The translations under genes were made by a program, and so were the position numbers. From Granulicella mallensis MP5ACTX8 (GTDB taxonomy: Bacteria > Acidobacteriota > Terriglobia > Terriglobales > Acidobacteriaceae), in contig NC_016631.1 in assembly GCF_000178955.2 (NCBI RefSeq), positions 3,100,001 to 3,164,000 of the forward strand: a stretch of 64,000 nucleotides of DNA, read 5' to 3'. The notes beneath the pieces are model-generated. The model was not told where the DNA came from, made no database searches, and saw only the letters and a list, made by a program, of their open reading frames with translations. Shown piece by piece: positions 46,880-57,525 of this stretch; the stretch's first letter is position 1; each line of letters starts with the position of its first letter.

Positions 46880-47597
46880 CTGCCGATCTCCGTTCCCTTT
46901 TGCCAGTTATTGTTTTTTAACTCAAATTCAACACGAGAAAAGCCATCAAGCAGTTCAGGACGACTGTCTCGATGGAGACGTGCTCCTCTATCTTTTCCCC
47001 AATGTTTACGGGACGAACACCATTCGCTTTTTGTGAAAACGCTAGTGTACGCCCCTGCGTTTTCCTGTAGAAGCAGTATTGCGGTATTCTCGGATGCAAT
47101 CCTGGATTTAAGCCGACTCGATACAACTCTGCCTAATAAGGCACCAAGGAGCCCCTGCCCACACAGCCTCGCACGCACACAAGTTTGACCATCCAACCAT
47201 GGAGACATTGCTCCACCCCATGCAGGACAGTGTCCCCGATGGGAATCGTGCATCTGGCAATTGTCTATAGCAGTCTTCAAGAGGCAGGGTTCACTCACAG
47301 GCATTTGGTCTGAGATCACACACTATAAAGAAGTAGATAGGCTGCCAACGCCACGCGCACAAACTCTTTGATCTTAGAGGATTATACCATTTGGGGAGAG
47401 CCAGATCGTTGACTGTGAACGTACAGAGGGGGTAGCACCTCTTCATGCAGGATCCCTCTTATTCACGGCTTTGACGTCAGACGGATGGCAGGTAGTAGGC
47501 TGTGGGGTTTGGCAAAGCATCTTCACACTCTGATGCCCAAATATCGTACTTCGTTGGCTTAAACCATGACCCTCAATTCTGACCTGCGCAGTCCGGA
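46880..47597. other. Long intergenic upstream of the kinase/export genes
   Basis: About 720 bp. No coding frame has convincing protein features on either strand and no strong hairpin was noticed. It separates the glycosyltransferase run from the export genes and should contain the promoter of the latter. Confidence 0.5.
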
Positions 47598-48755
47598 TCA
47601 GTGCAGGTCGGAATCGCGTGACTTAAACTCACCGATTACGGTCGAGATGCCTTGAAACAAGGCCTCAAGTGAGAACATCTCTGCCCTGCGGCGTCCGTCC
47701 CGAGAGAGCCGTTCTGTCGCGGCGGGATCGGACAGGAGCCTTTCGATTGCTGTACGCAGCTCCGAGATCGAACCGGGGGTGACAAGCATTCCGCTTTCTC
47801 CCTCTTGGATAATTTCGATGGCTCCGCCTGCGCGGGTTGCGATAACAGGCTTTCGGGCGAGCATTCCCTCCACAATCACCAATCCGAATGGCTCAGGAGA
47901 GGTGGAAGCGTGGACGATGATATCCATAGCCTGCATCAGCGCGGGGATGTCTCTTCGAAAACCGAGGAAGTGAACCCTGCCGGCAATATCCGGCTGATTT
48001 GCCCGAAGCTTCAGACCTTCCGCATAGACGCTTTCACCAAAGAGAGCGTCTCCGATCAGAACGGCATGTGCCCCAGGAATGGCACTGATGGCTTCCAGAA
48101 GGATGTGCTGCCCTTTCCATGGAGAGAGACGTCCAAAGATCCCGATCATGGGGCTGGACTCCGAGCCGATCTCCTTCCGAAGCACTGCGATTGCCTCAGG
48201 GGTAATGCTATCGAACGGCCGAGGATCGATTCCGTCATGTACGACTCGTACTTTGTGCCGAAGGCCTCCAGCTGCCACGAAGGATTCTGCCGTCGCATGG
48301 GAGTTGGCGATGATAACCGAGGCATACCGATTGCCGGCAAAGACCGCGAGCTTTCGGAGGATCGGGCTGAAATGTTCGGCGGTAAGGATGTCGCGCAGAT
48401 GCCAGATAAGCGGTTGTCCGCGACGTTTGGAGAGCGCTGCGAGCAGAAAAGCCTTCTGCGAATTGGCGTAGAGAAGATCGAAACCCGCAGCTAACCTCGC
48501 AAGCCGTCCGCGGAGAGAAGCAAATGCCGGCAAAGCAGAAAGAATGGATCTCACCCCCGACTCTCGCCGCACCCCTTTGAGCGTATCTAAAGTAAACACG
48601 TCTACAGGAATGCCGCACTCCTCTATCAGAGGGCGAAAAGGGCCATCCTCAAAGAGAACAACATGTGCACCTTCGGGGTGGGCTCGAAGCCAGGGAAGGA
48701 TTGCCAGCTCTCCGCCTCCGAGCTGACCAGTCTGATCGACATAAAGAATCTTCAT
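47598..48755 (-). CDS. Glycosyltransferase, GT4 family
   Basis: This 385-residue GT-B enzyme begins MKILYVDQTGQLGGGELA and contains MIGIFGRLSPWKGQHILLEA and the donor-site signature FGLVIVEGMLARKPVIATRA with two spaced glutamates (EPFGLVIVE). It ends the minus-strand glycosyltransferase run and overlaps the preceding gene through ATGA, implying coupled translation. It probably builds the exopolysaccharide repeat unit on undecaprenyl phosphate. Confidence 0.92.
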   Translation of the reverse strand: MKILYVDQTGQLGGGELAILPWLRAHPEGAHVVLFEDGPFRPLIEECGIPVDVFTLDTLKGVRRESGVRSILSALPAFASLRGRLARLAAGFDLLYANSQKAFLLAALSKRRGQPLIWHLRDILTAEHFSPILRKLAVFAGNRYASVIIANSHATAESFVAAGGLRHKVRVVHDGIDPRPFDSITPEAIAVLRKEIGSESSPMIGIFGRLSPWKGQHILLEAISAIPGAHAVLIGDALFGESVYAEGLKLRANQPDIAGRVHFLGFRRDIPALMQAMDIIVHASTSPEPFGLVIVEGMLARKPVIATRAGGAIEIIQEGESGMLVTPGSISELRTAIERLLSDPAATERLSRDGRRRAEMFSLEALFQGISTVIGEFKSRDSDLH

Positions 48756-49903
48756 CCCATGGCCTCGTCATACACATGGCGGACCTGCTCTGCGATGTAT
48801 GGCCAGGAATAGCCATTGACAGCGTAGGCACGGCAAGCATCCTCCGTCGGGACCGGCCGGGCCCCTCGAAGCACCTCACCGAGGACGCTTGCGATCTCCA
48901 CTGAAGAGGTTCCACCGAAGACACACTCAGGAGCGAAGGGCTGCACGATTTCGGGTAACCCACCGACAGGAGTGACATAGACGGGTGTGCCCGCAGCAAG
49001 TGATTCGAGAGTGATCAGACCGAAACCTTCGAGCGACTGTGATGGAACGATGGTCATATCTGCGGCACGGTAGGCTGTTGGAAGATCGGCATCGTCAATC
49101 CGGCCCAGCAGACGAACGCTATTTTCCAGGCCAAGTTCGACGATTAGGCTTTTCAATTCCCCGGAGATAGGGCCAGAGCCACCTAGCAGCAGGAGGAGAT
49201 CGGGTTGCTGCTGAACGAGCAGTTTCGCCGCATGAATGAGGTCTTCAAGCCCCATACGACGAACTTGTCGGCGGATAGTGAGAAGGATGGGGCGGTCGTT
49301 CGGCCATCCCAGGCGCTGTCTTGCCTCAGCACGGCTGAGCGTCATATTGAAGCGTTCGATATCGATTCCACCAGGGACGATTCGAATGAGTTCCTCGGCA
49401 ACCCCGTATCGGCGAACCAGTTCCTGCTGAAAGGAATGCGAAAGAACGATGAAACGTTTTGTCCGGGAGTAGACCACATTCTCTACCGCTTGCTTGAAAC
49501 GAGCATTCAGTTTTGCCGCGCCTTCAACGCCACTCTCCCCTGCCCAGGGACCATGAAAATGCACTACGGTCGGGACCTTCCGCAACCGGTCAGCGATAGG
49601 AAGGGCGTAAAGCGCGAAGTGTGCGGCGATGAGATCAATTTGACCTCTGTCAATCTGAGCCAATGCCGCCTTTCGAGCAAACCGTAATCGCTCCAGTATT
49701 GGAGCCTCTGGACGGGCGAACGCAACGACAGTACCGCCGGTCGATTCAGCTATCCGAGGGGAGCCGACGACAAGCCCATGGGCCGTCGTACCGGTAGCCG
49801 GAAGATGCCGAAGCAGTTCGAAATAGTAGCGAGCCAGGCCACCTTCCTTCTCCTCGATCCAATCGTCGCCTGTCTGCAGCGTTCTCATCGTGGCTAGGGT
49901 CAT
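48752..49903 (-). CDS. Glycosyltransferase, GT4 family
   Basis: This 383-residue protein has GGLARYYFELLRHL in the acceptor domain, ILLTIRRQVRRMGLEDLIHA, and the EGFGLITLESLAAGTPVYVT donor signature. The start ATG at 49903 overlaps the upstream stop (ATGA) and follows AGGAGA; a 40-codon longer frame lies inside the upstream gene and is rejected. The next gene also overlaps it by four bases. Confidence 0.92.
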   Translation of the reverse strand: MTLATMRTLQTGDDWIEEKEGGLARYYFELLRHLPATGTTAHGLVVGSPRIAESTGGTVVAFARPEAPILERLRFARKAALAQIDRGQIDLIAAHFALYALPIADRLRKVPTVVHFHGPWAGESGVEGAAKLNARFKQAVENVVYSRTKRFIVLSHSFQQELVRRYGVAEELIRIVPGGIDIERFNMTLSRAEARQRLGWPNDRPILLTIRRQVRRMGLEDLIHAAKLLVQQQPDLLLLLGGSGPISGELKSLIVELGLENSVRLLGRIDDADLPTAYRAADMTIVPSQSLEGFGLITLESLAAGTPVYVTPVGGLPEIVQPFAPECVFGGTSSVEIASVLGEVLRGARPVPTEDACRAYAVNGYSWPYIAEQVRHVYDEAMG

Positions 49904-51090
49904 TTCTTCTCCTGAGAATTGGCCACATCGTCCATCGATAGATGCCCGGCAGAAGCCGATTGTCTCCGCTTTTCGAGGAGTTCCTCGTAGACATCGAGAT
50001 AACCTGCAGCGGTCTGTGACCATTGCATATTCAACGCCTGCTCACGCGCTGCCACGCCCATGCTCTTGCGCTTCTCTGGGAAACGGACCAGCTCTTCCAT
50101 GATCGTCGCAAGCGCCGAGGCATCATTGGGATCGTCGAATACTCTGCCTCCCGCGTGAATGTAATCAGCCGCGCCGAAATTGCCAGAGACAACCACCGGA
50201 AGTCCGGAAGCCATGGCCTCAAGCAATACCAGAGGATGTGCTTCGTAGCGCGATGGAAAGACAAAGAAATCGACGGAACGCATCAGAGAGGCAATCTTCG
50301 ACGTTTTGCCGATAAAGTGAACACGATCGCTCACCTTCAACTCCTCCGCAATAGCCGGATAGGGACTTCCTTCCACCTTGCCTGCAACCACCAGATGAAG
50401 CTCGGGCACAGACTGCATGGCTTTCAGAACAGTCTCAAGATTCTTGCGTGTCGTCTTGATATCTCCAACGAAAAGCGCAAGGGGAATCTCCTCCGACAGA
50501 CCAAACTCCGACCTGACGGCAGGGCCTGGGTGAAACTCCTCTATATCCACGCCGTTGTGGACGACAACAAGCTTCTCTTGCGAGATTCCATACTCGGCGA
50601 CTTCTCCAGCCGTAAACCGGGAGACAGCGATCAGCTTATCTGCGCTCCTGAACGCCTTTTTCTCATAGTGTCCGTTGATGATCGTGATCAAGCGCTGATA
50701 GTAGGCATAGGGGGAAAAGGAAGACCAGTGAAACGGAAAGAACGGATTCCTGAGCCACGCGCTGTGCACGAAATGCACGGCTACGATATCGGCAGGTTCC
50801 CAGGTGACGAAACCGTTCGCCTGGATAATATCGAATTCGTCGCGATGCTGCCGGAGCCAACGTGCGCTCTTCTCGGCGAAGTAGATATTGCGTAAAAGTT
50901 GAGTAGGAATCGGGATCTCGCGGGCGCAGATAAAACGTCCGCGAGGATGATTCGCGATCTCTGAGGAGCAATACTCCGCGATCACCGTTACGCTATGTCC
51001 ACGGTCAAGTGCCGCCTTAGCGATCTCATAGTTAACGCGTCCCTGGCCGTCCTGAAAATCCACCTTGTGGGTTACGAGAGCGATGCGCAT
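49900..51090 (-). CDS. Glycosyltransferase, GT4 family
   Basis: This 396-residue protein opens MRIALVTHKVDFQDGQGRVN. It has KLIAVSRFTAGEVAEYG and the donor-site string EAHPLVLLEAMASGLPVVVS, followed by AADYIHAGGRVFDDP. Its start shares the A of TAATG with the previous stop, and its own stop overlaps the next start. It is part of the tightly coupled three-gene block 47598-51090. Confidence 0.92.
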   Translation of the reverse strand: MRIALVTHKVDFQDGQGRVNYEIAKAALDRGHSVTVIAEYCSSEIANHPRGRFICAREIPIPTQLLRNIYFAEKSARWLRQHRDEFDIIQANGFVTWEPADIVAVHFVHSAWLRNPFFPFHWSSFSPYAYYQRLITIINGHYEKKAFRSADKLIAVSRFTAGEVAEYGISQEKLVVVHNGVDIEEFHPGPAVRSEFGLSEEIPLALFVGDIKTTRKNLETVLKAMQSVPELHLVVAGKVEGSPYPAIAEELKVSDRVHFIGKTSKIASLMRSVDFFVFPSRYEAHPLVLLEAMASGLPVVVSGNFGAADYIHAGGRVFDDPNDASALATIMEELVRFPEKRKSMGVAAREQALNMQWSQTAAGYLDVYEELLEKRRQSASAGHLSMDDVANSQEKK

Positions 51091-52250
51091 TACGGCTTTG
51101 AACCTTCCTGCTTAGAAGCATTCCGAACGATCGTTACAAATCGTGAAGCGAGATATCCCTGATCGTACTTTTCGCGCACGGCAGCGGCCCCCTGCAAGGC
51201 AAGTTTTCGGGTCAGATTGGGGTCTTCTGCTAATTCCTGCATAGCCTTGCCCAGCTCCGCGATGTTGGCTTCAGGCACAATAAGGCCTCCCCCGGTATCG
51301 CGGAGGACGTTCCCAATCTCTCCCGACTCGGTGCCAATCACTGCGGTCTCGCAGGCATTGGCCTCGAGAATGACCCTGCCAAATTGTTCTTTCCAGTTCG
51401 AGCGGGTCTCCGATGCAAGGACGAGCACGTCGAAGAGCGAAAGCCATCCAGGCGCCTCCTCGTGGGGAACAAAACCGGCAAAAAAAACATGATCCGTCAT
51501 CCCAAGTTTTTCAACAGTGGCACGAAGCTCTGGCTCATATGGTCCGCTCCCGACCAGAACGCAGCGCCAGCGCCTGCCCTGCAGCACCTGCGCCGCGTGC
51601 AGCATCGCCTGAAGGCCCTTCTCTTCTACCAATCGACCGAGATAGCCGATGACAAACTCATCTTCAGCGATACCCAACTCAGCACGCTTGGCCTGGGCCC
51701 AAACCGGTTCCGGGTGATAGATGCCCTCATCCAGGGCGAGGGGCAAAACCTCGGCGATTCCCTTGTAGCCCTTCTGCTTGACGACTTCGAGCGCACCCTC
51801 GGTCACAGGAAAACAGAAAGCAGAGTTTTGTAGCACCCAATGTTCAAGCCAGCGGAAAGGAATGGGATAGTGCTTGAGAATGTTCTGGGCACCATAGAAA
51901 CCAATAGGACGATTGTCCACCAACCTGTTAGCCAGGTAGATCTGGGCAGTCGCAAGTCCGTAGGGTTCGTGATGGACGTAAATCACATCCGGGCGCACCT
52001 TGCGTAGCAAACCAATCATCGTCTGCTTGTAGACATGCAGAGGAATGTTGCCAGCTTTCCAGACAGGAATGGTGTGAATCTGCCCTTGAAAATCCTTCCA
52101 TCGCGAGGCCTGCAGGTTCGACTTGTATTCACTATTCCACGAGGACGGAATGACCAGTTCGACATCCCATCCGGTTTGCTGGACTACATCGACAAAAAAG
52201 CTTTGATTGACTGGTGTCACACAAGCGTGACTGATGACGAGGAGTTTCAA
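51090..52250 (-). CDS. Glycosyltransferase, GT4 family
   Basis: This 386-residue protein begins MKLLVISHACVTPVNQSFFV. It has VIGYLGRLVEEKGLQAMLHA and EQFGRVILEANACETAVIGT as the GT4 donor domain. The start is a TTG at 52250 preceded by AAAGGATG, which decides it. The YVHHEPYGLATAQIYLANRL segment is characteristic of the WbnK/WcaL-type branch. Its stop shares one base with the next start. Confidence 0.9.
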   Translation of the reverse strand: MKLLVISHACVTPVNQSFFVDVVQQTGWDVELVIPSSWNSEYKSNLQASRWKDFQGQIHTIPVWKAGNIPLHVYKQTMIGLLRKVRPDVIYVHHEPYGLATAQIYLANRLVDNRPIGFYGAQNILKHYPIPFRWLEHWVLQNSAFCFPVTEGALEVVKQKGYKGIAEVLPLALDEGIYHPEPVWAQAKRAELGIAEDEFVIGYLGRLVEEKGLQAMLHAAQVLQGRRWRCVLVGSGPYEPELRATVEKLGMTDHVFFAGFVPHEEAPGWLSLFDVLVLASETRSNWKEQFGRVILEANACETAVIGTESGEIGNVLRDTGGGLIVPEANIAELGKAMQELAEDPNLTRKLALQGAAAVREKYDQGYLASRFVTIVRNASKQEGSKP

Positions 52251-52406
52251 CGGTTACATCCTTTGGTAAAACACAGCCCAGCCTCTGATCTCAACCATGT
52301 GATTCGAAAGCTCCGAACAGACACAGACCAAAGGGGGCGGATAGTAATGATTGATGCAATGCGCATCCCAAATGTCTCCTTTCGAAAGAGCTGAGGATAG
52401 AAAAAA

Positions 52407-53414
52407 TCAGGAAGCCATTAAGCCACGAAACAGATCGAGATAGCGCGCAGCGATAAAAGCAGGTTGGAACTTCTCCAAGTGCTCAGAACCGGCGGAAATC
52501 AGATTTGCACGAAGTACAGGATCCGTAAGCACCTGTTCAAGCGCCGAGGCCAGGGCCTTTACGTCTCCGTTAGGAAAATAGAGGCCGCAGGGGCCAACCG
52601 CGTCCGGGAGACCTCCCTGCGACGAGGAGACGAGGGCGCATCCTGAGGCCACGCCTTCAAGGGCAACGACTCCAAAGGGTTCAGCCCACACTGAAGGTAC
52701 AGCCATGATCCGATGCCGCGCGACGATCTCTCCCCTGCCCTCCTGCACGGCCCCCAGAAACTCGACCTGTGCCGTAAGACCAAGCTGCACGGTAAGTGCC
52801 TTCAGAGTGGACATCTCAGGACCATCCCCAATGACCGTCAAGGATGGAGTGAGCCCCTTCGGCTTTAATTCCGCAAGCGCATGAAGGAGAAGATCACACC
52901 CTTTATCGGAGACGAGTCGGCCAAGGAACACGATATCTCTGTCGCGCGGGGTATCTCGCCTTCCCTCAAAAGCCTTGGCCTCGAAGGGATTTCCGATGAC
53001 TACTGAATCGACTGGCAAAGACTTTGCAATAGCCTTGCTGATGGATACGTTGTGGCAAGCACGCAGAGCGAGAAGCTTGGCATAGTTCTCGAGGCCTCGC
53101 GTTCCATCCGTTCTCCTGAGCCAACTTTGATGCGTCACCACGATCGGCTTCCTGCTTGGGATGAGCGAGATGAGGGTGCGAAGGGAGATGAGATTCTGCA
53201 AGATGACATCGGAATCTCGCGCAAGGCCGCGAAGCGTCTTGTGGGAAGGTTGCCGCACAACGGTATATACAAGATCTTCTTCAGGGCCAGGCGTGTTCGT
53301 TACGACGGTCACCGTCGCCCCAGCCCGGGTAAACTCTTCTGCCAGAATCTTGGAAATGGTTTCAACGCCACCAAAGCTGGGAGAGAACCAATGAGAGCAA
53401 AGAAGAATTCGCAT
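52407..53414 (-). CDS. Glycosyltransferase, GT4 family
   Basis: This 335-residue protein opens MRILLCSHWFSPSFGGVETI. It has DIVFLGRLVSDKGCDLLLHA and EPFGVVALEGVASGCALVSS. The ATG at 53414 is preceded in frame by a GTG; AAGGT lies upstream of both. It is shorter than neighbours but has both Rossmann-like halves. A gap of about 150 bp separates it from the next gene. Confidence 0.9.
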   Translation of the reverse strand: MRILLCSHWFSPSFGGVETISKILAEEFTRAGATVTVVTNTPGPEEDLVYTVVRQPSHKTLRGLARDSDVILQNLISLRTLISLIPSRKPIVVTHQSWLRRTDGTRGLENYAKLLALRACHNVSISKAIAKSLPVDSVVIGNPFEAKAFEGRRDTPRDRDIVFLGRLVSDKGCDLLLHALAELKPKGLTPSLTVIGDGPEMSTLKALTVQLGLTAQVEFLGAVQEGRGEIVARHRIMAVPSVWAEPFGVVALEGVASGCALVSSSQGGLPDAVGPCGLYFPNGDVKALASALEQVLTDPVLRANLISAGSEHLEKFQPAFIAARYLDLFRGLMAS

Positions 53415-53622
53415 CACAGTTACCTTTTTCTATATCAAGCAACGGGTACCCTCATGAGCGAACTTCGATGGGGCAAGTTGATGCAGCAAACGGGGATCAC
53501 CACCCACGGCATGAACATGCCTTATTACAATGATTTCGCTTCCTTGCCACGATCTTATTCAAAAATTATAGCGTACCGGCGAAACCCACAGCACAAGGCG
53601 TGCGAACGTGAGGCTCCACTAA

Positions 53623-54714
53623 TTATCCGAAGATATGCTTTGCAACGCTCTCTGCTGCGGACCATGAATTGCGCGCTTGATAATTGTTGTAGACCATAGC
53701 TGATAGCCGATCCAGAGGCGGCAGATTAGGTTTGACCACTCCACGGCTCAGGGCGATGTAATCTTCGCCGGAAACCAGGCCGGGACATGAAAGCTCCTTC
53801 TTCTGGTTGTCGAAGACAAATGGAATCGTTCCATGAGCACAGCTAACGGCGTGCACAGAAGACTTAGGGAGAAGCGGCACAGGGTAGGTGATGAAGCTGG
53901 CCACAGATTTCGCCATCCACTGGTTGACGGCCTCCGCTTCGAGGCGGCCACAGCGAACGATGGGAAATCCCTCGATATCAGGCGTGGTATCGCCGGGAAT
54001 GGGCTCTCCAATATCGATGATCCTTTCAGCGCCAATCAAACGGCAGAGCGATGCAAGCACATCGCTGCCACGCTTATAGTTCGCTTTGCGTTGGGCGCCT
54101 CGTCCAAAGACGATGACGTCGTTGCGCCTTTCTGCAAAGGCAGGATTCGAACTGGGCTCCCCTATGGTCGAGAAATTGGGAATCAAGGATACCCTTCCCG
54201 AGCCCCAATTTTCCAGATCATGTCGATAGAATTCAGCGTTAGTGTACTGAAAACGACCGAGCTTGGAGATATGGCTGATCAGGTTGCGCTGCAGCGGAGA
54301 CACCCAGAAAGCGCTGCTCCAGGGGCGCAAACTGTGCACCTCCAGTTCGTGGAAGACGATGTTCAGCGTCCCTGGCCGGTGTTCCTGCCAGCCTTCCAGT
54401 GTTTTCTGCAGCCAGAGGGGATAGCCGCGTTTTTGATATCCATACGGCGAGAAATGCAGAAGCAATGGAACGGATTTGGACTGGATACGTTGCTCGCATC
54501 GGACCACTGCATCCAGAAAGCCCTGAGAGGATCGAGCATCTACCTTCGTGGCATAAAAGCCTTCTACTTCCCCGCCTTGCCAGTCCGGGTCTGCAACAAC
54601 AAAGCTGCTGGTGATCTGATGTCTTTCTCGGAGACGTCTTGCGAGTTGCATGGCGTAATCGCCAATCCCATCAACTCTCGGAAGAAGTCCGGGAACAATC
54701 TGAATGAGATTCAT
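53623..54714 (-). CDS. Divergent glycosyltransferase-like protein
   Basis: This 363-residue soluble protein opens MNLIQIVPGLLPRVDGIGDY, the Gly-rich acceptor-domain start of GT-B enzymes. It continues with FHELEVHSLRPWSSAFWVSP and DVIVFGRGAQRKANYKRGSD. The C-terminal donor region lacks the usual E-x7-E motif, so it may use a different donor or be a non-catalytic relative. Position in the run of glycosyltransferases supports a sugar-transfer role. Confidence in the fold is moderate. Confidence 0.7.
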   Translation of the reverse strand: MNLIQIVPGLLPRVDGIGDYAMQLARRLRERHQITSSFVVADPDWQGGEVEGFYATKVDARSSQGFLDAVVRCEQRIQSKSVPLLLHFSPYGYQKRGYPLWLQKTLEGWQEHRPGTLNIVFHELEVHSLRPWSSAFWVSPLQRNLISHISKLGRFQYTNAEFYRHDLENWGSGRVSLIPNFSTIGEPSSNPAFAERRNDVIVFGRGAQRKANYKRGSDVLASLCRLIGAERIIDIGEPIPGDTTPDIEGFPIVRCGRLEAEAVNQWMAKSVASFITYPVPLLPKSSVHAVSCAHGTIPFVFDNQKKELSCPGLVSGEDYIALSRGVVKPNLPPLDRLSAMVYNNYQARNSWSAAESVAKHIFG

Positions 54715-54832
54715 TGAGGTGATTGTATATGAATCGTGTTCTATCGAATCGATGGAACACGACTCTCGGACGCAGACATCGCACGTCTCGATTTACTCAA
54801 AAGGAGCATTTACTTTTAATCCTGATTTCTAT

Positions 54833-55810
54833 TCAATGCTTTGCGAAGAAAGATTTCGCAATCAGCAAAAGATGATAGATCCCTCGTGCGCTAAACCGTT
54901 TGCGCAGCGGATAATCAGAGGATTGAAAGACCTGCCAGGCTCGCTTGGGCTGGCCAAGCTGGGTAAAACCCGAGACTGCGCTGGGTGCAATCTCACGTCT
55001 AGCCTCTCCAAGCATCGACTCAGCGGCAGAAGGCACGCGCAATGCGGCCAGCATGTCATAGGTATAAGGCGCAACGATGGCGTATTTACTGATGGATTCG
55101 CCGGTGAGCCGATACTGCATGGTGAACTCGTCCAGAAACCAAATATCTCGGGCCGCCGCACACAGACGCAAACCAAAGTCGGTATCACAGGCGTGGCCAA
55201 TCTCTTCCATTGAACGATAACCGATCGTGCGGGCGAGCTCTGTAGTAACGAGGAAACCGTCGTTGGGAAACATACGCTGCAGGCCCGCGACAACCGGAAT
55301 CGACTGTCTGCCGGCGTTTGCAGCAACACGATGGTAACCATCATTCAGAGCTTTCGTTCGCTCCTCCACTGTGGGACGCCCATCATGTTCGATTAGAATT
55401 TGCTTGCCAAAGGCGGCATCCAATGTGGGCAGGGCTTCCCAAAGCTTCGCCAAATCCGCAAGAGCATTCGGCAGCAGCCGATCATCGTCATGCAGGAGGA
55501 GTAGTCGACCTCCCTGCGCCCGAGCAAAAAGGTCGTTGACGTTACGGTTCTGTCCTAGCGACGGAACATGACGCTCATAGCGGATACGGCCGGGATGTGC
55601 GCTCTCATAACGAGCTATCAATTGCTCGGTGTCTACATCTTGAGAATCGTCACCGATAACAATTTCGAACTGAGCATAGGTTTGAGCAAAACAGGATTCT
55701 AACGCCTCAGCCAGTAAATCGGGACGCTGGTAAGTCGGAATACAAATAGATATCAGTGGGAGTAGGAGGTTATCCGCCAAGTTTAACCGATTGTCCGCCA
55801 TCAAGAACAT
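54833..55810 (-). CDS. Glycosyltransferase, GT2 family
   Basis: This roughly 325-residue GT-A enzyme has ISICIPTYQRPDLLAEALES, then QFEIVIGDDSQD, and the metal-binding aspartates in LLLLHDDDRLLPNALADL. An inverting transfer from a nucleotide sugar is expected. The frame is open to an ATG at 55930, but the upstream 40 residues are hydrophobic and unlike the family; ATG 55810 or 55801 is favoured. Confidence 0.88.
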   Translation of the reverse strand: MFLMADNRLNLADNLLLPLISICIPTYQRPDLLAEALESCFAQTYAQFEIVIGDDSQDVDTEQLIARYESAHPGRIRYERHVPSLGQNRNVNDLFARAQGGRLLLLHDDDRLLPNALADLAKLWEALPTLDAAFGKQILIEHDGRPTVEERTKALNDGYHRVAANAGRQSIPVVAGLQRMFPNDGFLVTTELARTIGYRSMEEIGHACDTDFGLRLCAAARDIWFLDEFTMQYRLTGESISKYAIVAPYTYDMLAALRVPSAAESMLGEARREIAPSAVSGFTQLGQPKRAWQVFQSSDYPLRKRFSARGIYHLLLIAKSFFAKH

Positions 55811-56020
55811 CCCATCTCTGAAGCTTATGAGCAATACAGCGGTCCACCATAAAGACCAAGGTATAAGCTCTCCGGAAACAGCCCGAGTATACCGTACGGA
55901 TCGAATAAGCCCGATAGCAATCGAGACCATATGGTGGAATATAGAGCTACTTTGGCCTACGTAAAAGCAAGCGATTCAGGGTGCTAAAGGTAAGCAAATC
56001 AGTGAAGGGGCGCTCATCCT

Positions 56021-56968
56021 TCATCCTCGTCTCTGATAGAAGCGACTCAGGAAAGCCGCTAAGGGAACCAGCCAGCGGTGTCGGCGAATCCTTGCAGCCG
56101 ATTCCACTTGAATCGGTGCACCCGCAAGTTCCCAATATAACCGCGCACCTCGATCCGGCTTTTCACCCGAAACGAGGAGATCCAACAGCACCTTGCGTCT
56201 CCATGGCTTTCTGAGATACGCATGGACGGTGAGCCATTCTCCACGCTCAAAGGCCATGCCATCGGGTCCTACCCAGGAGACCGGATGCGTTGTCAGATAA
56301 GTGGCCAGCGTAAACCCATCTTGACCGGGACGATGAAACAGGTCCGTACGTGCAGGGGTTCTCATCCCTTCAATCGCACCAAAATCCCGGCGGATGGCAT
56401 TCATGACCTCATCCCAAAGCCGAAGAAAAGACCGCATCTCGCGTGATACGCCAACCAATCCGCTGTTGAAATAAGCGTTGATCTCATTCCAGTGCGTGTA
56501 GCCAAGCTGTGACGCGTAGGCCCTCCAGCCAAGAGCAAGCGGATGATTTGGATTGAAAGGGTATCCGACATCCTCACAGGCGGCAATTCCAAAGGTCAAC
56601 CATCGTTCAAAGAACGTCCATGCTCCCACCACAAACATGTCCGGATCGAAATAGTACACACCCTGCGCATCCGGCTCGAACTCCTCAAGCACACGGAGCA
56701 TCCATGTTGGCTTGTATTGAGCAAAGTGAAGATCGGTCGGCACTTTAACAAAAACAACCTCCACCCCCGATCCTGTGGAAAATATATAAGTATCTGCCTG
56801 AGTAACGCCGCCAGCGGCCCACGCGGGCAGATCTCCCTTATACCCAGTCCATACACGTCCACGATAACCGAAGCGGACCAATGAATTGACCAGCGTAGCA
56901 ACCCCTTTATGGTGGTCCTTCTCCCATAGCGTACAAACAGTGATCGGTGATACAGATGCGGCTGACAT
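56021..56968 (-). CDS. Putative GT8-like nucleotide-sugar transferase
   Basis: This 315-residue protein has a GT-A-like layout: ITVCTLWEKDHHKGVATLVN at the start, then GVYYFDPDMFVVGAWTFFER with a DPD metal motif, and NEINAYFNSGLVGVSREM resembling the GT8 product-binding part. GGGAG lies 8 nt before ATG 56968. First gene of the minus-strand glycosyltransferase run; its promoter lies in 56969-57525. The exact family is uncertain. Confidence 0.72.
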   Translation of the reverse strand: MSAASVSPITVCTLWEKDHHKGVATLVNSLVRFGYRGRVWTGYKGDLPAWAAGGVTQADTYIFSTGSGVEVVFVKVPTDLHFAQYKPTWMLRVLEEFEPDAQGVYYFDPDMFVVGAWTFFERWLTFGIAACEDVGYPFNPNHPLALGWRAYASQLGYTHWNEINAYFNSGLVGVSREMRSFLRLWDEVMNAIRRDFGAIEGMRTPARTDLFHRPGQDGFTLATYLTTHPVSWVGPDGMAFERGEWLTVHAYLRKPWRRKVLLDLLVSGEKPDRGARLYWELAGAPIQVESAARIRRHRWLVPLAAFLSRFYQRRG

Positions 56969-57525
56969 TCGATGGCTCCCAAATCGAAATAAACGGTCGA
57001 CAAGACGGCTCAGAATACCGAGCCAGCTTAGCCCAGATTCCGTCGTCTAGAACAAGGATCAAAAATGATCACAAGGTGGCACACACCCCGCAAACGAATC
57101 TCGTGCCACGGGAACGGTCATAAAAGGATGCGCTCAGAGGGGTCCTCTTTGGCCGCCCAGACTGAGCACAGCATTGCTCCTCAACTCTTGTCCCATAGTA
57201 GCGAGATTGGATTCAGCAGTAAAAGCAACTCTAGAACGGCTGCACATATCATAAATGTAGGGCCCAATTTGAGTGTTCGCCAAGAGACCTGACGACAACA
57301 AAACTTTTCACTGTCGCACGGCAGGCTACTGCATTATCGCGGCGGTGATGACATCTTCGTGTTTATCCATCATCCATCAGATTGGCTCATTATTGTAAGC
57401 CAGCGTTGTGATATCACGACCAAGTCCCACATTAGTTTGAACAAGGGATGTATTGTATGCTCGTAAGATGAAATCATGCCTTTAGAGGCAGACACTTAGG
57501 GCTGTCGCCCCGTAGGGAATCTTGC
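56969..57525. other. Divergent intergenic region
   Basis: About 560 bp between the glycosyltransferase run and a plus-strand acyltransferase. No gene seen; it should drive both sides. Confidence 0.5.

Noticed and set aside
46876-47319. 147-codon minus-strand frame in the kinase upstream region
   Set aside because: It overlaps the kinase start, has no family features and no good start signal.
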